Part shown: positions 7,543 through 13,122 of the stretch, piece after piece
How the letters are laid out: every line of letters starts with the position of its first letter
How positions within the stretch are numbered: position 1 is the stretch's first letter
DNA from: an uncultured Schwartzia sp.
GTDB taxonomy: Bacteria; Bacillota; Negativicutes; Selenomonadales; Selenomonadaceae
Direction: 5' to 3'
Length of the DNA stretch: 13,122 nt
NCBI GenBank assembly: GCA_905372875.1
Contig: CAJPQU010000045.1
Location: forward strand, 1-13,122
Notes under the pieces: model-generated
What the model saw: only the letters and a program-made list of their open reading frames with translations
What the model was told of the DNA's origin: nothing
Database searches by the model: none
Made by a program: the position numbers and the translations under genes

Positions 7543-7702
7543 GGGAGCACTGATAAATTCAGCGATATCATCTTGGTACATCTTTTTCGCCCTGCCATCG
7601 TCAACAAATCCTCCACATAGCCCTTGCTATGCGTCCGGTTTGTTTCCTTGACGGGTCAAAAATCTGTGCCAATCTGACGGGCTTCATTTTATCAGTGTTT
7701 CC
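7543..7702 (-). repeat. 160-bp MITE-like fold-back repeat, copy 2 (inverted relative to copy 1)
   Basis: This is the reverse-complement counterpart of 2442-2601 and is also exactly 160 bp with the boundaries used here. On the plus strand it starts GGGAGCACTGATAAA and ends TTTATCAGTGTTTCC, which are imperfect terminal inverted repeats. It is flanked by TAAA on both sides (7539-7542 and 7703-7706), a candidate 4-bp target-site duplication. A further outward inverted match, GCGATT and AATCGC, may be chance. The central hairpin is better paired than in copy 1 (CATAGC with GCTATG on the minus strand). A plus-strand TTGACGGGTCAA palindrome lies at 7648-7659. It occupies most of the gap between the pump terminator and the pyridoxal kinase gene and has no coding capacity. 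Confidence 0.85.
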
Positions 7703-7743
7703 TAAATCGCTTCGCGACTACCTATGAAAGAGAGGCGTTCTTT

Positions 7744-8595
7744 ATGCGACAAAAACGTGTTTTGGCGGTGCATGATATTTCCGGGGTGGGGAAGTGCTCC
7801 CTGACGGTGGCCCTGCCCATCATCTCCGCTGCGGGCGTGGAATGCTCGGTGCTGCCCACGGCGGTGCTGTCCACCCATACCGGCGGTTTTACAGGCTTTA
7901 CCTATCGGGATCTGACGGAGGACATCGCCCCTATGGCGGCCCATTGGAAGTCGCTTCACATCCCTTTTGACGCCATTTATACGGGGTTTTTGGGTTCCTT
8001 TGCTCAGATTGATTTGGTGGCGGCAGCCATTGGGGAGCTCCGGGGGCCGAATACCATCGTGGCGGTGGACCCGGTGATGGCGGACAACGGCAAGCTTTAC
8101 ACCATTTTTGATGAAACTTTCCCCCCGGCGATGAAAAAACTCTGCGCCAAGGCGAATCTCATTCTGCCGAACCTCACCGAGGCAGCGCTGATGTTAGGGG
8201 AGACGTACCGGGAAGGCCCCTACGAAAAGAACTACATCGAGGGGCTTCTCCACCGCCTGGCGGAGGAGATCCCGGTGCGGCAGATCGTTCTCACCGGCGT
8301 CTATTTCGATGACCGGGCTTTGGGGGCGGCGGCTTATGACACCGCGGCGGGTACCATCGAGTACATTTTGGGAGAAAAAGTGCCCGGCAGCTACCATGGC
8401 ACCGGTGATATCTTTGGCAGCGCCGTGGTGGGCGCGTTGACACTGGGGCGCTCCCTTCCCGAGGCCGTTCGGGCCGCCGTGGACTTTACGATTGCCAGTA
8501 TCAAATGGTCGGCGGCGGCGGGCACCGAAGTCCGCTACGGGGTGAACTTTGAAGCGAATCTCCCAGGCTACATGAAATCGCTGGGGCTGGTGTGA
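7744..8595 (+). CDS. pdxK: Pyridoxal/pyridoxine kinase (PdxK/PdxY type)
   Basis: This 283-aa ribokinase-fold enzyme uses ATP to phosphorylate pyridoxal, pyridoxine or pyridoxamine in the vitamin B6 salvage pathway, in the cytoplasm. Visible motifs are DISGVGK near the N-terminus (11-17), HTGGF (45-49), DPVMADNGKLY (109-119) and the PfkB signature GTGDIFGSAVVG (219-230), with Asp222 as the expected catalytic base in the anion hole. Length is normal for the PdxK/PdxY group. The DISG-type start resembles the Firmicutes enzymes annotated as pyridoxamine kinase. The ATG at 7744 follows a weak GAAAGAGAGG site (7726-7735). The gene is alone: the pump terminator and a repeat precede it and a hairpin terminator follows. 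Its promoter is not obvious and may lie in the repeat. Choice among PdxK, PdxY and a hydroxymethylpyrimidine kinase rests on overall resemblance; PdxK/Y is clearly favoured. Confidence 0.9.
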   Translation: MRQKRVLAVHDISGVGKCSLTVALPIISAAGVECSVLPTAVLSTHTGGFTGFTYRDLTEDIAPMAAHWKSLHIPFDAIYTGFLGSFAQIDLVAAAIGELRGPNTIVAVDPVMADNGKLYTIFDETFPPAMKKLCAKANLILPNLTEAALMLGETYREGPYEKNYIEGLLHRLAEEIPVRQIVLTGVYFDDRALGAAAYDTAAGTIEYILGEKVPGSYHGTGDIFGSAVVGALTLGRSLPEAVRAAVDFTIASIKWSAAAGTEVRYGVNFEANLPGYMKSLGLV

Positions 8596-8674
8596 AGAGA
8601 ACTGCTGCCTGAAACGGGATTTAAATAGCGTGCGAAGTGATGTCTGCTCGAGGGCGGCATTCGAAGATAAAGAG

Positions 8675-8708
8675 AACCCCCTTTCGGCTGCGGCTGGAAG
8701 GGGGTTTT
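8675..8708 (+). terminator. Terminator after the pyridoxal kinase gene
   Basis: AACCCCCTT (8675-8683) pairs with AAGGGGGTT (8698-8706), optionally extended inward by T-G and C-G pairs, and is followed by a short T run. It lies about 80 nt after the stop codon. The rest of 8596-8886 holds only the LysR promoter; a 67-codon open frame there is not supported. Confidence 0.7.
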
Positions 8709-8792
8709 ACGGGAAGAGGCAGCGGGGCTGTGTGAGCCGTACGGGGGTGTGCGTGTTTTCGGCTCCCGTGTTTTGCCGGGCGTCTTTTTTGG

Positions 8793-8821
8793 TTGGCAAA
8801 CGGCGAGAAAAGAAGTATAAT
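8793..8821 (+). promoter_or_regulatory. Promoter of the lysR-thioesterase pair
   Basis: TTGGCA (8793-8798) and a perfect TATAAT (8816-8821) are separated by 17 nt. The leader that follows (8828-8886) is AT-rich and contains ATATagaaccCATAT-like symmetry (8837-8851) and T-N11-A patterns that could be LysR contacts, but these are weak. A second, poorer candidate starts at TTGACG (8825-8830). Confidence 0.7.
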
Positions 8822-8886
8822 GGATTGACGTAATTCATATAGAACCCATATTGTTATTATTATAGAGGACGCGAGGCGAAGCGGGT

Positions 8887-9831
8887 ATGGAAATTAAAGA
8901 TATGCAGGCCTTCTATGCGGTGGTGCAGGAAGGGAATATCAGTCATGCGGCGCTGCGCCTCGACGTCGCGCAGCCGGCGCTGTCCCGGCAGATGAAGCGC
9001 CTTGAAGAGGGGCTGGGGGTGCAGCTCTTTGAGCGGGGCAGCCGCCGCATCCGCCTGACAGAAGCGGGCAGCCGCCTCTACGCGCGGGTGGAGCATATTC
9101 TCAGCATGGTGGACGGTACGGTGCGGGAGATTACCGAGATCGGCAGCGGCCTCGCGGGGACGATCCGGCTGGGAACGGTCACTTCTTCGGGAGCGCTGCT
9201 TCTGCCGGAGCTCATGCGGGAGTTTCATCAGCGGGTGCCCCAGGTGACCTTTCAGATTTGGGAGGCCGAGGGGACGCGGGTGCTGGAAATGTTGGACAGC
9301 CGTGTGATCGAGATCGGCCTGACCCGCACCCAGGCGGATGCGAATCTCTACGAATCGCTGATCTTGCCGCCCGAGCCGCTGATGATGGTGATGAACCGCC
9401 ATCATCTCTGCGGCGCGTCGCCGGAGGAAGTGCGGGTAGAGGAGCTGAAAGAACAGCCCATCATCTTGCCGCTGCGTTGGAAGGGAACCTTTTTAATCCA
9501 TTGTAAACGGGCGGGTTTTATGCCCTATATTATCTGTGAGAGCGACAGCATCGTGCAAAATGCGCTGGCGGTGCGGGCCGGACTGGGCATCGCGCTTCTG
9601 CCGATGTCGGCGCGGTGCCTTTTGACAGATGACGGACAGCTGGTTATGAAACGGTTGGTGGGGCCGGAGATCATGGCCCATACGGTTCTGTCCTGGCTGA
9701 AGAACCATACGCTTTCGGCGGCGGCGCACCATTTCATCGATCTCTTTCGGGAGATGTTCTTGGTATCGTCCAAGGGAGAAGAAGAGCAGGAACGTTCCCC
9801 GCTTATCGGGCAAGAATCGCAAGGAGTGTGA
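8887..9831 (+). CDS. LysR-family transcriptional regulator
   Basis: This 314-aa protein has the LysR layout. An N-terminal winged helix-turn-helix (about residues 4-62) includes GNISHAALRLDVAQPALSRQ (16-35) and the following LFERGSRRIRLTEAG. A linker helix (63-88) and a two-lobe effector-binding domain (about 91-295) come next. The C-terminal tail (296-314) is charged and probably disordered. LysR proteins act as tetramers that respond to small metabolites and usually control a neighbouring gene. Here no divergent target is present: the gene lies on the same strand as the thioesterase gene, 5 nt ahead of it, so it probably regulates its own operon or a distant gene. Start at ATG 8887 follows a weak purine-rich site. 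The effector cannot be named, though an acyl-CoA or organic acid would fit the partner gene. Confidence 0.93.
   Translation: MEIKDMQAFYAVVQEGNISHAALRLDVAQPALSRQMKRLEEGLGVQLFERGSRRIRLTEAGSRLYARVEHILSMVDGTVREITEIGSGLAGTIRLGTVTSSGALLLPELMREFHQRVPQVTFQIWEAEGTRVLEMLDSRVIEIGLTRTQADANLYESLILPPEPLMMVMNRHHLCGASPEEVRVEELKEQPIILPLRWKGTFLIHCKRAGFMPYIICESDSIVQNALAVRAGLGIALLPMSARCLLTDDGQLVMKRLVGPEIMAHTVLSWLKNHTLSAAAHHFIDLFREMFLVSSKGEEEQERSPLIGQESQGV
9821..9826 (+). promoter_or_regulatory. Ribosome binding site that fixes the thioesterase start
   Basis: AAGGAG lies 10 nt before the ATG at 9837 but only 1 nt before an in-frame GTG at 9828. The ATG is therefore preferred and the gene does not overlap lysR. 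Confidence 0.75.
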
Positions 9832-9836
9832 CATAT

Positions 9837-10244
9837 ATGGAAATCACGGGAAAAATAACCGTCGGCCTTTGCCGGGAGGAAACAATGACCGTGGGCGTTC
9901 ATCATACCGCCCGGGCTTTGGGCAGCGGTTCATTGCTGGTTTTGGGAACGCCGGCCATGACGGCTTTGATGGAGCAGGCGGCGACGAATTTAGCGCAGGC
10001 ACTGCTGCCTGAGGGATGGACCAGCGTTGGCACGATGCTTTCCGTCGAGCATGTAGCAGCCACTCCGGTAGAGGCCAACGTTCGCGCTGTGGCTAAAGTG
10101 GAAGCCGTCGAGGGGCGTCGTCTGCGCTATACGGTGGAAGCCTTTGACGAAGCTGGCCTCATCGGCCGCGGATCCCACGAGCGCTATGTGGTGGAGACGG
10201 AAAAATTCATGGCCAAAGCGCAGGATAAGCTGAATAAAAAGTGA
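9837..10244 (+). CDS. Hotdog-fold thioesterase of the fluoroacetyl-CoA thioesterase (FlK)-like family
   Basis: This 135-aa protein fits a single hotdog domain. From memory of the family, FlK of Streptomyces cattleya uses Thr42, Glu50 and His76. Here Thr38 (in VLGTPAM), Glu46 (in ALMEQAA) and His72 (in SVEHVAATP) have the same spacing, shifted by four. The HxxATP motif and the following beta strands (about 79-120) agree with the family. Such enzymes hydrolyse acyl-CoA thioesters in the cytoplasm; most relatives act on unknown short acyl-CoAs rather than fluoroacetyl-CoA, and nothing here indicates fluorine chemistry. The gene is co-transcribed with lysR and ends at a terminator. The C-terminus is lysine-rich (KAQDKLNKK). 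Family membership is fairly sure; substrate is unknown. Confidence 0.82.
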   Translation: MEITGKITVGLCREETMTVGVHHTARALGSGSLLVLGTPAMTALMEQAATNLAQALLPEGWTSVGTMLSVEHVAATPVEANVRAVAKVEAVEGRRLRYTVEAFDEAGLIGRGSHERYVVETEKFMAKAQDKLNKK

Positions 10245-10261
10245 AGGTGAGGACATCTATC

Positions 10262-10311
10262 CCCCGGGGATGTTAGATTTTCGTTAAACATCGCCGGGGC
10301 GCTTCCTTTTT
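10262..10311 (+). terminator. Terminator of the lysR-thioesterase operon
   Basis: CCCCGG-G-GATGTT (10262-10274) pairs with AACATC-G-CCGGGG (10287-10299), with one G-G mismatch and a 12-nt loop, giving a 13-position stem. A T-rich tail follows (TTCCTTTTT, 10303-10311). An alternative smaller hairpin in the left part (10253-10273) competes with it. Confidence 0.8.
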
Positions 10312-10326
10312 AAGGCTAATCTGTTT

Positions 10327-10341
10327 ATACTATAATAGTAT
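10327..10341 (+). promoter_or_regulatory. -10 region of the two-component operon inside a perfect 15-bp palindrome
   Basis: TATAAT (10331-10336) is a perfect -10 box, about 42 nt before the response regulator start. The -35 region 17 nt upstream (TTTTAA, 10308-10313) is poor and overlaps the previous terminator tail. The -10 box sits inside ATACTAT-A-ATAGTAT, a perfect inverted repeat, which could be an operator. Weak -35 with a palindromic -10 fits a regulated promoter, but an AT-rich coincidence cannot be excluded. Confidence 0.6.
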
Positions 10342-10377
10342 GGGAAAATCATCAATCGAAAAAGGAGCGCGGACGAG

Positions 10378-11067
10378 ATGAGTGAGGCAGCGAAGATCTT
10401 TATCGTGGAGGATGAGCGGCGCATCGCTCGGTTTCTGCAAATGGAGCTGGAACACGAAGGCTTTTCGACGGCGATTGAAACAAACGGACGCCGCGCCTAC
10501 GAGCGCATCTTGGAGGAAAAGTTTGATCTGATTCTCTTGGATATTATGCTGCCGGATATGGACGGGCTGGAAATCTGCCGGAGTGTCCGTAAATTATCGG
10601 ATGTGCCCATCATCATGCTGACGGCGAAGGATGATGTAGAGGACAAGGTGGAAGGCCTTGATATCGGAGCCAACGATTATCTGACGAAGCCTTTCGCCAT
10701 TGAGGAGCTTTTGGCGCGGATCCGGGCCACGCTTCGGGATCATCAGCCGGCGGACGGGAAAGAGAACGGCGGGATGCTGGTGGCGGGGGATTTGGTGATG
10801 TACCCTGACCGCTACGAGGTGCGGGTGGATGACCAGTCGGTGGAGCTGACGAAGAAAGAATATTTCCTGCTGGAATATCTCCTGCGCAACAAGCGCACGG
10901 TGCTGACCCGGGATCAGATCCTGCAAAAGGTCTGGGGATATGATTACATTGGCGATACGAACGTAGTAGATGTCTACATCCGCTATCTGCGGGCGAAGAT
11001 CGACGAACGCTTCGGAAAGAAGTTCATCTACACGATGCGGGGTATCGGCTATGTTATTCGGGATTAA
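10378..11067 (+). CDS. OmpR/PhoB-family response regulator
   Basis: This 229-aa protein has an N-terminal receiver domain (about residues 5-119) and a C-terminal OmpR-type winged helix DNA-binding domain (about 133-228). The receiver residues are complete: acidic pocket Glu11-Asp12, phospho-acceptor Asp55 (LILLDIMLPDMDG), Thr82 and Lys104 (YLTKPF). The recognition helix and wing are seen in TNVVDVYIRYLRAKID (194-209) and YTMRGIGYVI (218-227). Phosphorylation by the partner kinase should promote dimerisation and DNA binding. ATG at 10378 is preceded by AAAGGAG (10361-10367). Its end overlaps the kinase gene by 17 nt, showing a single operon. Targets are not evident nearby; the palindrome at its promoter could be one. 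Confidence 0.95.
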   Translation: MSEAAKIFIVEDERRIARFLQMELEHEGFSTAIETNGRRAYERILEEKFDLILLDIMLPDMDGLEICRSVRKLSDVPIIMLTAKDDVEDKVEGLDIGANDYLTKPFAIEELLARIRATLRDHQPADGKENGGMLVAGDLVMYPDRYEVRVDDQSVELTKKEYFLLEYLLRNKRTVLTRDQILQKVWGYDYIGDTNVVDVYIRYLRAKIDERFGKKFIYTMRGIGYVIRD

Positions 11068-12568
11068 GCTGCCGCCGCTTCGTATATCGGCGCGGCTCAT
11101 GCTGGCGAATGCCGCGATTCTCGTCAGCATGCTGCTCTTGACGAGCCTCCTCACGATTCTTGGCATATATTTTTCTCTTTATCATCAGGCGGAATTGGAG
11201 ATCGGGCGGAGCATAAAGGAAACGCTGCTTTCCATGGAGCGGTCGGAAAAGATGCGCTCCGACGAGCTGCCGCCGCTGCCGTCGCTGCGGCAGCAGCGGG
11301 CCCGGCGGGAGCTGGATCCTGACTGGGTGATGCCGCCGCAGTTCGCGCTTCAGCTGTACCGGGACGGTGCGCTGACGCCGGGGGTGGTCCTGCGCATTGA
11401 AGACGGCAACGGGGTGCGCGTCTTTGACAGCGAGCCCCATTACCCGTCTGTGAACGAGGTGCAGCAGCACATTGTGGAAACCCCGCCCTTCTGGGCCAGC
11501 AAGGCGCTGCAGGTAGTGTTTCTCAATAAATTTCACATGTATTATCAGACCCTCTCCGTCCAATGGAAGGGAAAGCCGTACCAGCTTCACTTCCTGCGCA
11601 TGATCACGGCGGAGCGGGATTTTTTGCACCTGTTGCGCAACGGCCTGCTGCTGACCAATACCCTGGGTATTCTGCTGGCGCTCATCGCTTGCTATTATGT
11701 GAGCCGGCAGGCGCTGCACCCCTTGCGCACCATCATCCAGACAGCCCGGGAGATCGAGGTTACGGATCTCAGCCGCCGCATCCCGATGCCGCCGGCGGAC
11801 GATGAGATGCGCGAGCTGGTGGTGACGATTAACCGCATGTTGGAGCGCATTGAGTCGGGATTCGAGCAGCAGCGCCGCTTCGTGTCCGACGCTTCTCACG
11901 AATTGCGGACGCCGGTGACGGTCATGCTGGGCTATTCCGATATGTTGACCCGCTGGGGTTCGGAGGATGAAGAGATCCTGGACGAAGGGATTGCGGCCAT
12001 GCGTTCGGAGGCGGAAAATATGAAAAGCCTCATTGAGCGCCTTTTGTTCCTGGCTCGGGCCGATCTCAACCGGCAGGCTCTGAATCGAGAAATCATCGAC
12101 ATGGCTGCCCTGCTGGCGGATGTGGCGCAAAAAGGACAGCTGATTGCCACCCAGCACACACTGACGCTGCGGGAGAACGCGCCGGCGCGTATCTGCGGCG
12201 ATGCGGTGATGATTCGGCAAATGCTGCGGATATTCCTGGACAACGCCGCCAAGTATACGCCGGCCGGGGGTAAGATCTTCTTGGCGTCTCAGCGGGAAGG
12301 GGATAAGCTTCATGTGATCGTGGCCGATACCGGCATCGGCATCGCCCCCGAGCATCAGGCGAAGGTGTTCGATCGGTTCTATCGGGTGGATTCTTCCCGT
12401 GCCAAAGCGGGGGTGGGGGGAACCGGCCTCGGGCTCGCCATTGCCCGCTGGATCGCCGACGCACACGGCATTCGCCTCACGCTGACCAGTGAGGTGGGGC
12501 GGGGCACGACGATCCATCTCTATATCCCTCTCGCGGCGGAGGAAAAGACAGCGGAAAAAAGGCCCTGA
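11051..12568 (+). CDS. Membrane sensor histidine kinase (HAMP, HisKA, HATPase)
   Basis: This 505-aa partner kinase of the preceding response regulator is an inner-membrane protein. TM1 (about 17-42) and TM2 (about 197-217) enclose a sensor region of about 150 residues (43-196) facing the periplasm. HAMP (about 218-270), a HisKA dimerisation domain with phospho-acceptor His283 in DASHELRTPVT, and an ATPase domain follow: N box FLDNAAKYT (395-403), G1 DTGIGI (426-431), F-box-like FDRFYR and G2 GTGLGL (457-462). The start at 11051 is chosen because the frame upstream overlaps the response regulator heavily and lacks membrane character; ATG 11099 just before TM1 is an alternative. The sensor region has no motif that names a ligand. 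The stop codon lies inside the stem of the terminator. Confidence 0.94.
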   Translation: MLFGIKLPPLRISARLMLANAAILVSMLLLTSLLTILGIYFSLYHQAELEIGRSIKETLLSMERSEKMRSDELPPLPSLRQQRARRELDPDWVMPPQFALQLYRDGALTPGVVLRIEDGNGVRVFDSEPHYPSVNEVQQHIVETPPFWASKALQVVFLNKFHMYYQTLSVQWKGKPYQLHFLRMITAERDFLHLLRNGLLLTNTLGILLALIACYYVSRQALHPLRTIIQTAREIEVTDLSRRIPMPPADDEMRELVVTINRMLERIESGFEQQRRFVSDASHELRTPVTVMLGYSDMLTRWGSEDEEILDEGIAAMRSEAENMKSLIERLLFLARADLNRQALNREIIDMAALLADVAQKGQLIATQHTLTLRENAPARICGDAVMIRQMLRIFLDNAAKYTPAGGKIFLASQREGDKLHVIVADTGIGIAPEHQAKVFDRFYRVDSSRAKAGVGGTGLGLAIARWIADAHGIRLTLTSEVGRGTTIHLYIPLAAEEKTAEKRP

Positions 12569-12590
12569 CCAGCAACGGTCAGGGCCTTTT
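12557..12590. terminator. Bidirectional terminator between the kinase and asparaginase genes
   Basis: A perfect 14-bp stem is formed by AAAAGGCCCTGACC (12557-12570) and GGTCAGGGCCTTTT (12577-12590) with a 6-nt loop. Read on the plus strand it ends in TTTT; read on the minus strand it ends in six T (complement of 12555-12560). It can stop transcription of both convergent genes. The kinase TGA (12566-12568) is within the stem. The remaining 12591-12697 shows no other feature. Confidence 0.92.
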
Positions 12591-12697
12591 GGCGTCAGGT
12601 GAGAGGTGGAGATAAAAGCGGGGGCGGCATTGCTGTCGCCTGTCACGAGCGTGTTGCCGTAAATGCTTCTCTTCGGCGTCGCTTGTGAGGGGATACG

Positions 12698-13122
12698 TTA
12701 TGATAGAGAAGACGCCTGGCAGAAGATTTGCGGCAGTGCCGCCAGAGGCGTTTCTTGGGCCAGCGCGCACTGGAGCAGGATGCGGGCCTTGACGGGGGAT
12801 AGGGAGCCGCTGGCTATGAAGGCGGCCTCTCCTTTGGGTGAGGCTGCTGCATCGGCATTCTGAGGGACAGGGATGCCGGGGGAGAGAACGAGGCCGTCGG
12901 TCAGGCGGCTGGCCCGGACGACGGCGACGCCTTTCGCCTGGGCGGCGAGGAGTTCCTTTTCCACGGGGACGGGGAGGCTTCCCATCCCCGGCCCGGCGTA
13001 GACGATGCCCTTGGCGCCGGTGTGAAGGGCGGCGCGGACGAGAGCGCCGTCGTCGCCGGCGTACCCGTAGAGGATGACCACTGGGGGCAGCGGCGCTTTG
13101 GGGAGGGCGAAGGAGAGAGCCC
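12698..13122 (-). CDS. L-asparaginase, C-terminal part (partial, N-terminus beyond right edge)
   Basis: The minus-strand frame is open to the window edge and ends at TAA (12698-12700), giving about 141 residues. The sequence begins ALSFALPKAPLPPVVILYGY and continues into AGDDG, HTGAKGIVYAGPGMGS, GVAVVRASRLTDG and FIASGSLSPVKARILL. These match the C-terminal domain of bacterial type I/II L-asparaginases: the linker before YGYAGDDG, the GxVxxGxGxG strand, the SRxxDG turn and the final LxPxKAR helix. The enzyme hydrolyses L-asparagine to aspartate and ammonia. The catalytic Thr motifs lie in the missing N-terminal domain, and whether the protein is periplasmic cannot be judged. It converges on the two-component operon and shares its terminator. 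The GTG at 13081 is internal, not a start. Confidence 0.88.
   Translation of the reverse strand, partial: ALSFALPKAPLPPVVILYGYAGDDGALVRAALHTGAKGIVYAGPGMGSLPVPVEKELLAAQAKGVAVVRASRLTDGLVLSPGIPVPQNADAAASPKGEAAFIASGSLSPVKARILLQCALAQETPLAALPQIFCQASSLS

Noticed and set aside
2442..7702. CRISPR array or composite transposon formed by the two 160-bp repeats
   Set aside because: There are only two copies, 5 kb apart and inverted, with no regular spacers and no transposase gene in the window.
8630..8833. 67-codon plus-strand open frame between pdxK and lysR
   Set aside because: It runs through the pdxK terminator hairpin and the lysR promoter, has no Shine-Dalgarno sequence, and its cysteine- and arginine-rich composition looks random.
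10970..11050. N-terminal extension of the histidine kinase from an ATG at 10970
   Set aside because: It would overlap the response regulator by about 100 nt and adds Ser/Arg-rich residues before the first membrane helix; ATG 11051 fits better.
11054..12646. 530-codon minus-strand open frame opposite the histidine kinase
   Set aside because: It is an antisense shadow of a GC-rich gene. The plus strand has complete HAMP, HisKA and HATPase motifs, while the minus translation is rich in His/Arg/Gln with no recognisable domain.
12838..13077. Plus-strand open frame opposite the asparaginase
   Set aside because: The translation is almost all Arg and Gly, typical of an antisense shadow in GC-rich DNA.

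Overview
The window looks like chromosomal DNA from a diderm, anaerobic or facultative Firmicute of the Negativicutes, perhaps Selenomonas or a relative. This is inferred from three things: high G+C coding DNA, Firmicutes-like strong Shine-Dalgarno sequences, and gene products that need a periplasm and outer membrane (a membrane-anchored multiheme nitrite reductase, a tripartite RND efflux pump with lipoprotein adaptor). No database search was possible, so the genus is a guess.

Layout, left to right. (1) The 3' end of a CcmF/NrfE-type cytochrome c heme lyase gene (1-393) closed by a terminator. (2) nrfH-nrfA (648-2442), the tetraheme quinol dehydrogenase and pentaheme catalytic subunit of the ammonia-forming nitrite reductase; the adjacent heme lyase fits a need to mature these c-type cytochromes. 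(3) A 160-bp MITE-like, fold-back repeat that starts on the last base of the nrfA stop codon, followed by the nrfA terminator. (4) A MarR regulator plus RND adaptor plus RND permease operon (2842-7467) behind a near-consensus promoter with a candidate MarR operator just downstream of the -10 box. (5) A terminator and a second copy of the 160-bp repeat in opposite orientation (7543-7702). (6) A pyridoxal/pyridoxine kinase gene (7744-8595). (7) A LysR regulator followed 5 nt later by a small hotdog thioesterase resembling fluoroacetyl-CoA thioesterase (8887-10244). (8) An OmpR-type response regulator and its histidine kinase (10378-12568). (9) A bidirectional terminator shared with a convergent L-asparaginase gene whose N-terminal part lies beyond the right edge (12698-13122, minus strand).

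How the parts work together. NrfH takes electrons from the quinol pool and passes them to NrfA, which reduces nitrite to ammonium. MarR probably represses its own operon, which encodes an inner-membrane pump that would need an outer-membrane channel encoded elsewhere. The two-component system has no obvious target in the window. All genes except the asparaginase are on the plus strand.

I did not find a clearly new defence or catalytic system. The most noteworthy non-genic signal is the pair of inverted 160-bp repeats. They have related ends, one has a candidate 4-bp target duplication, they can fold back on themselves over most of their length, and they bracket the efflux operon.
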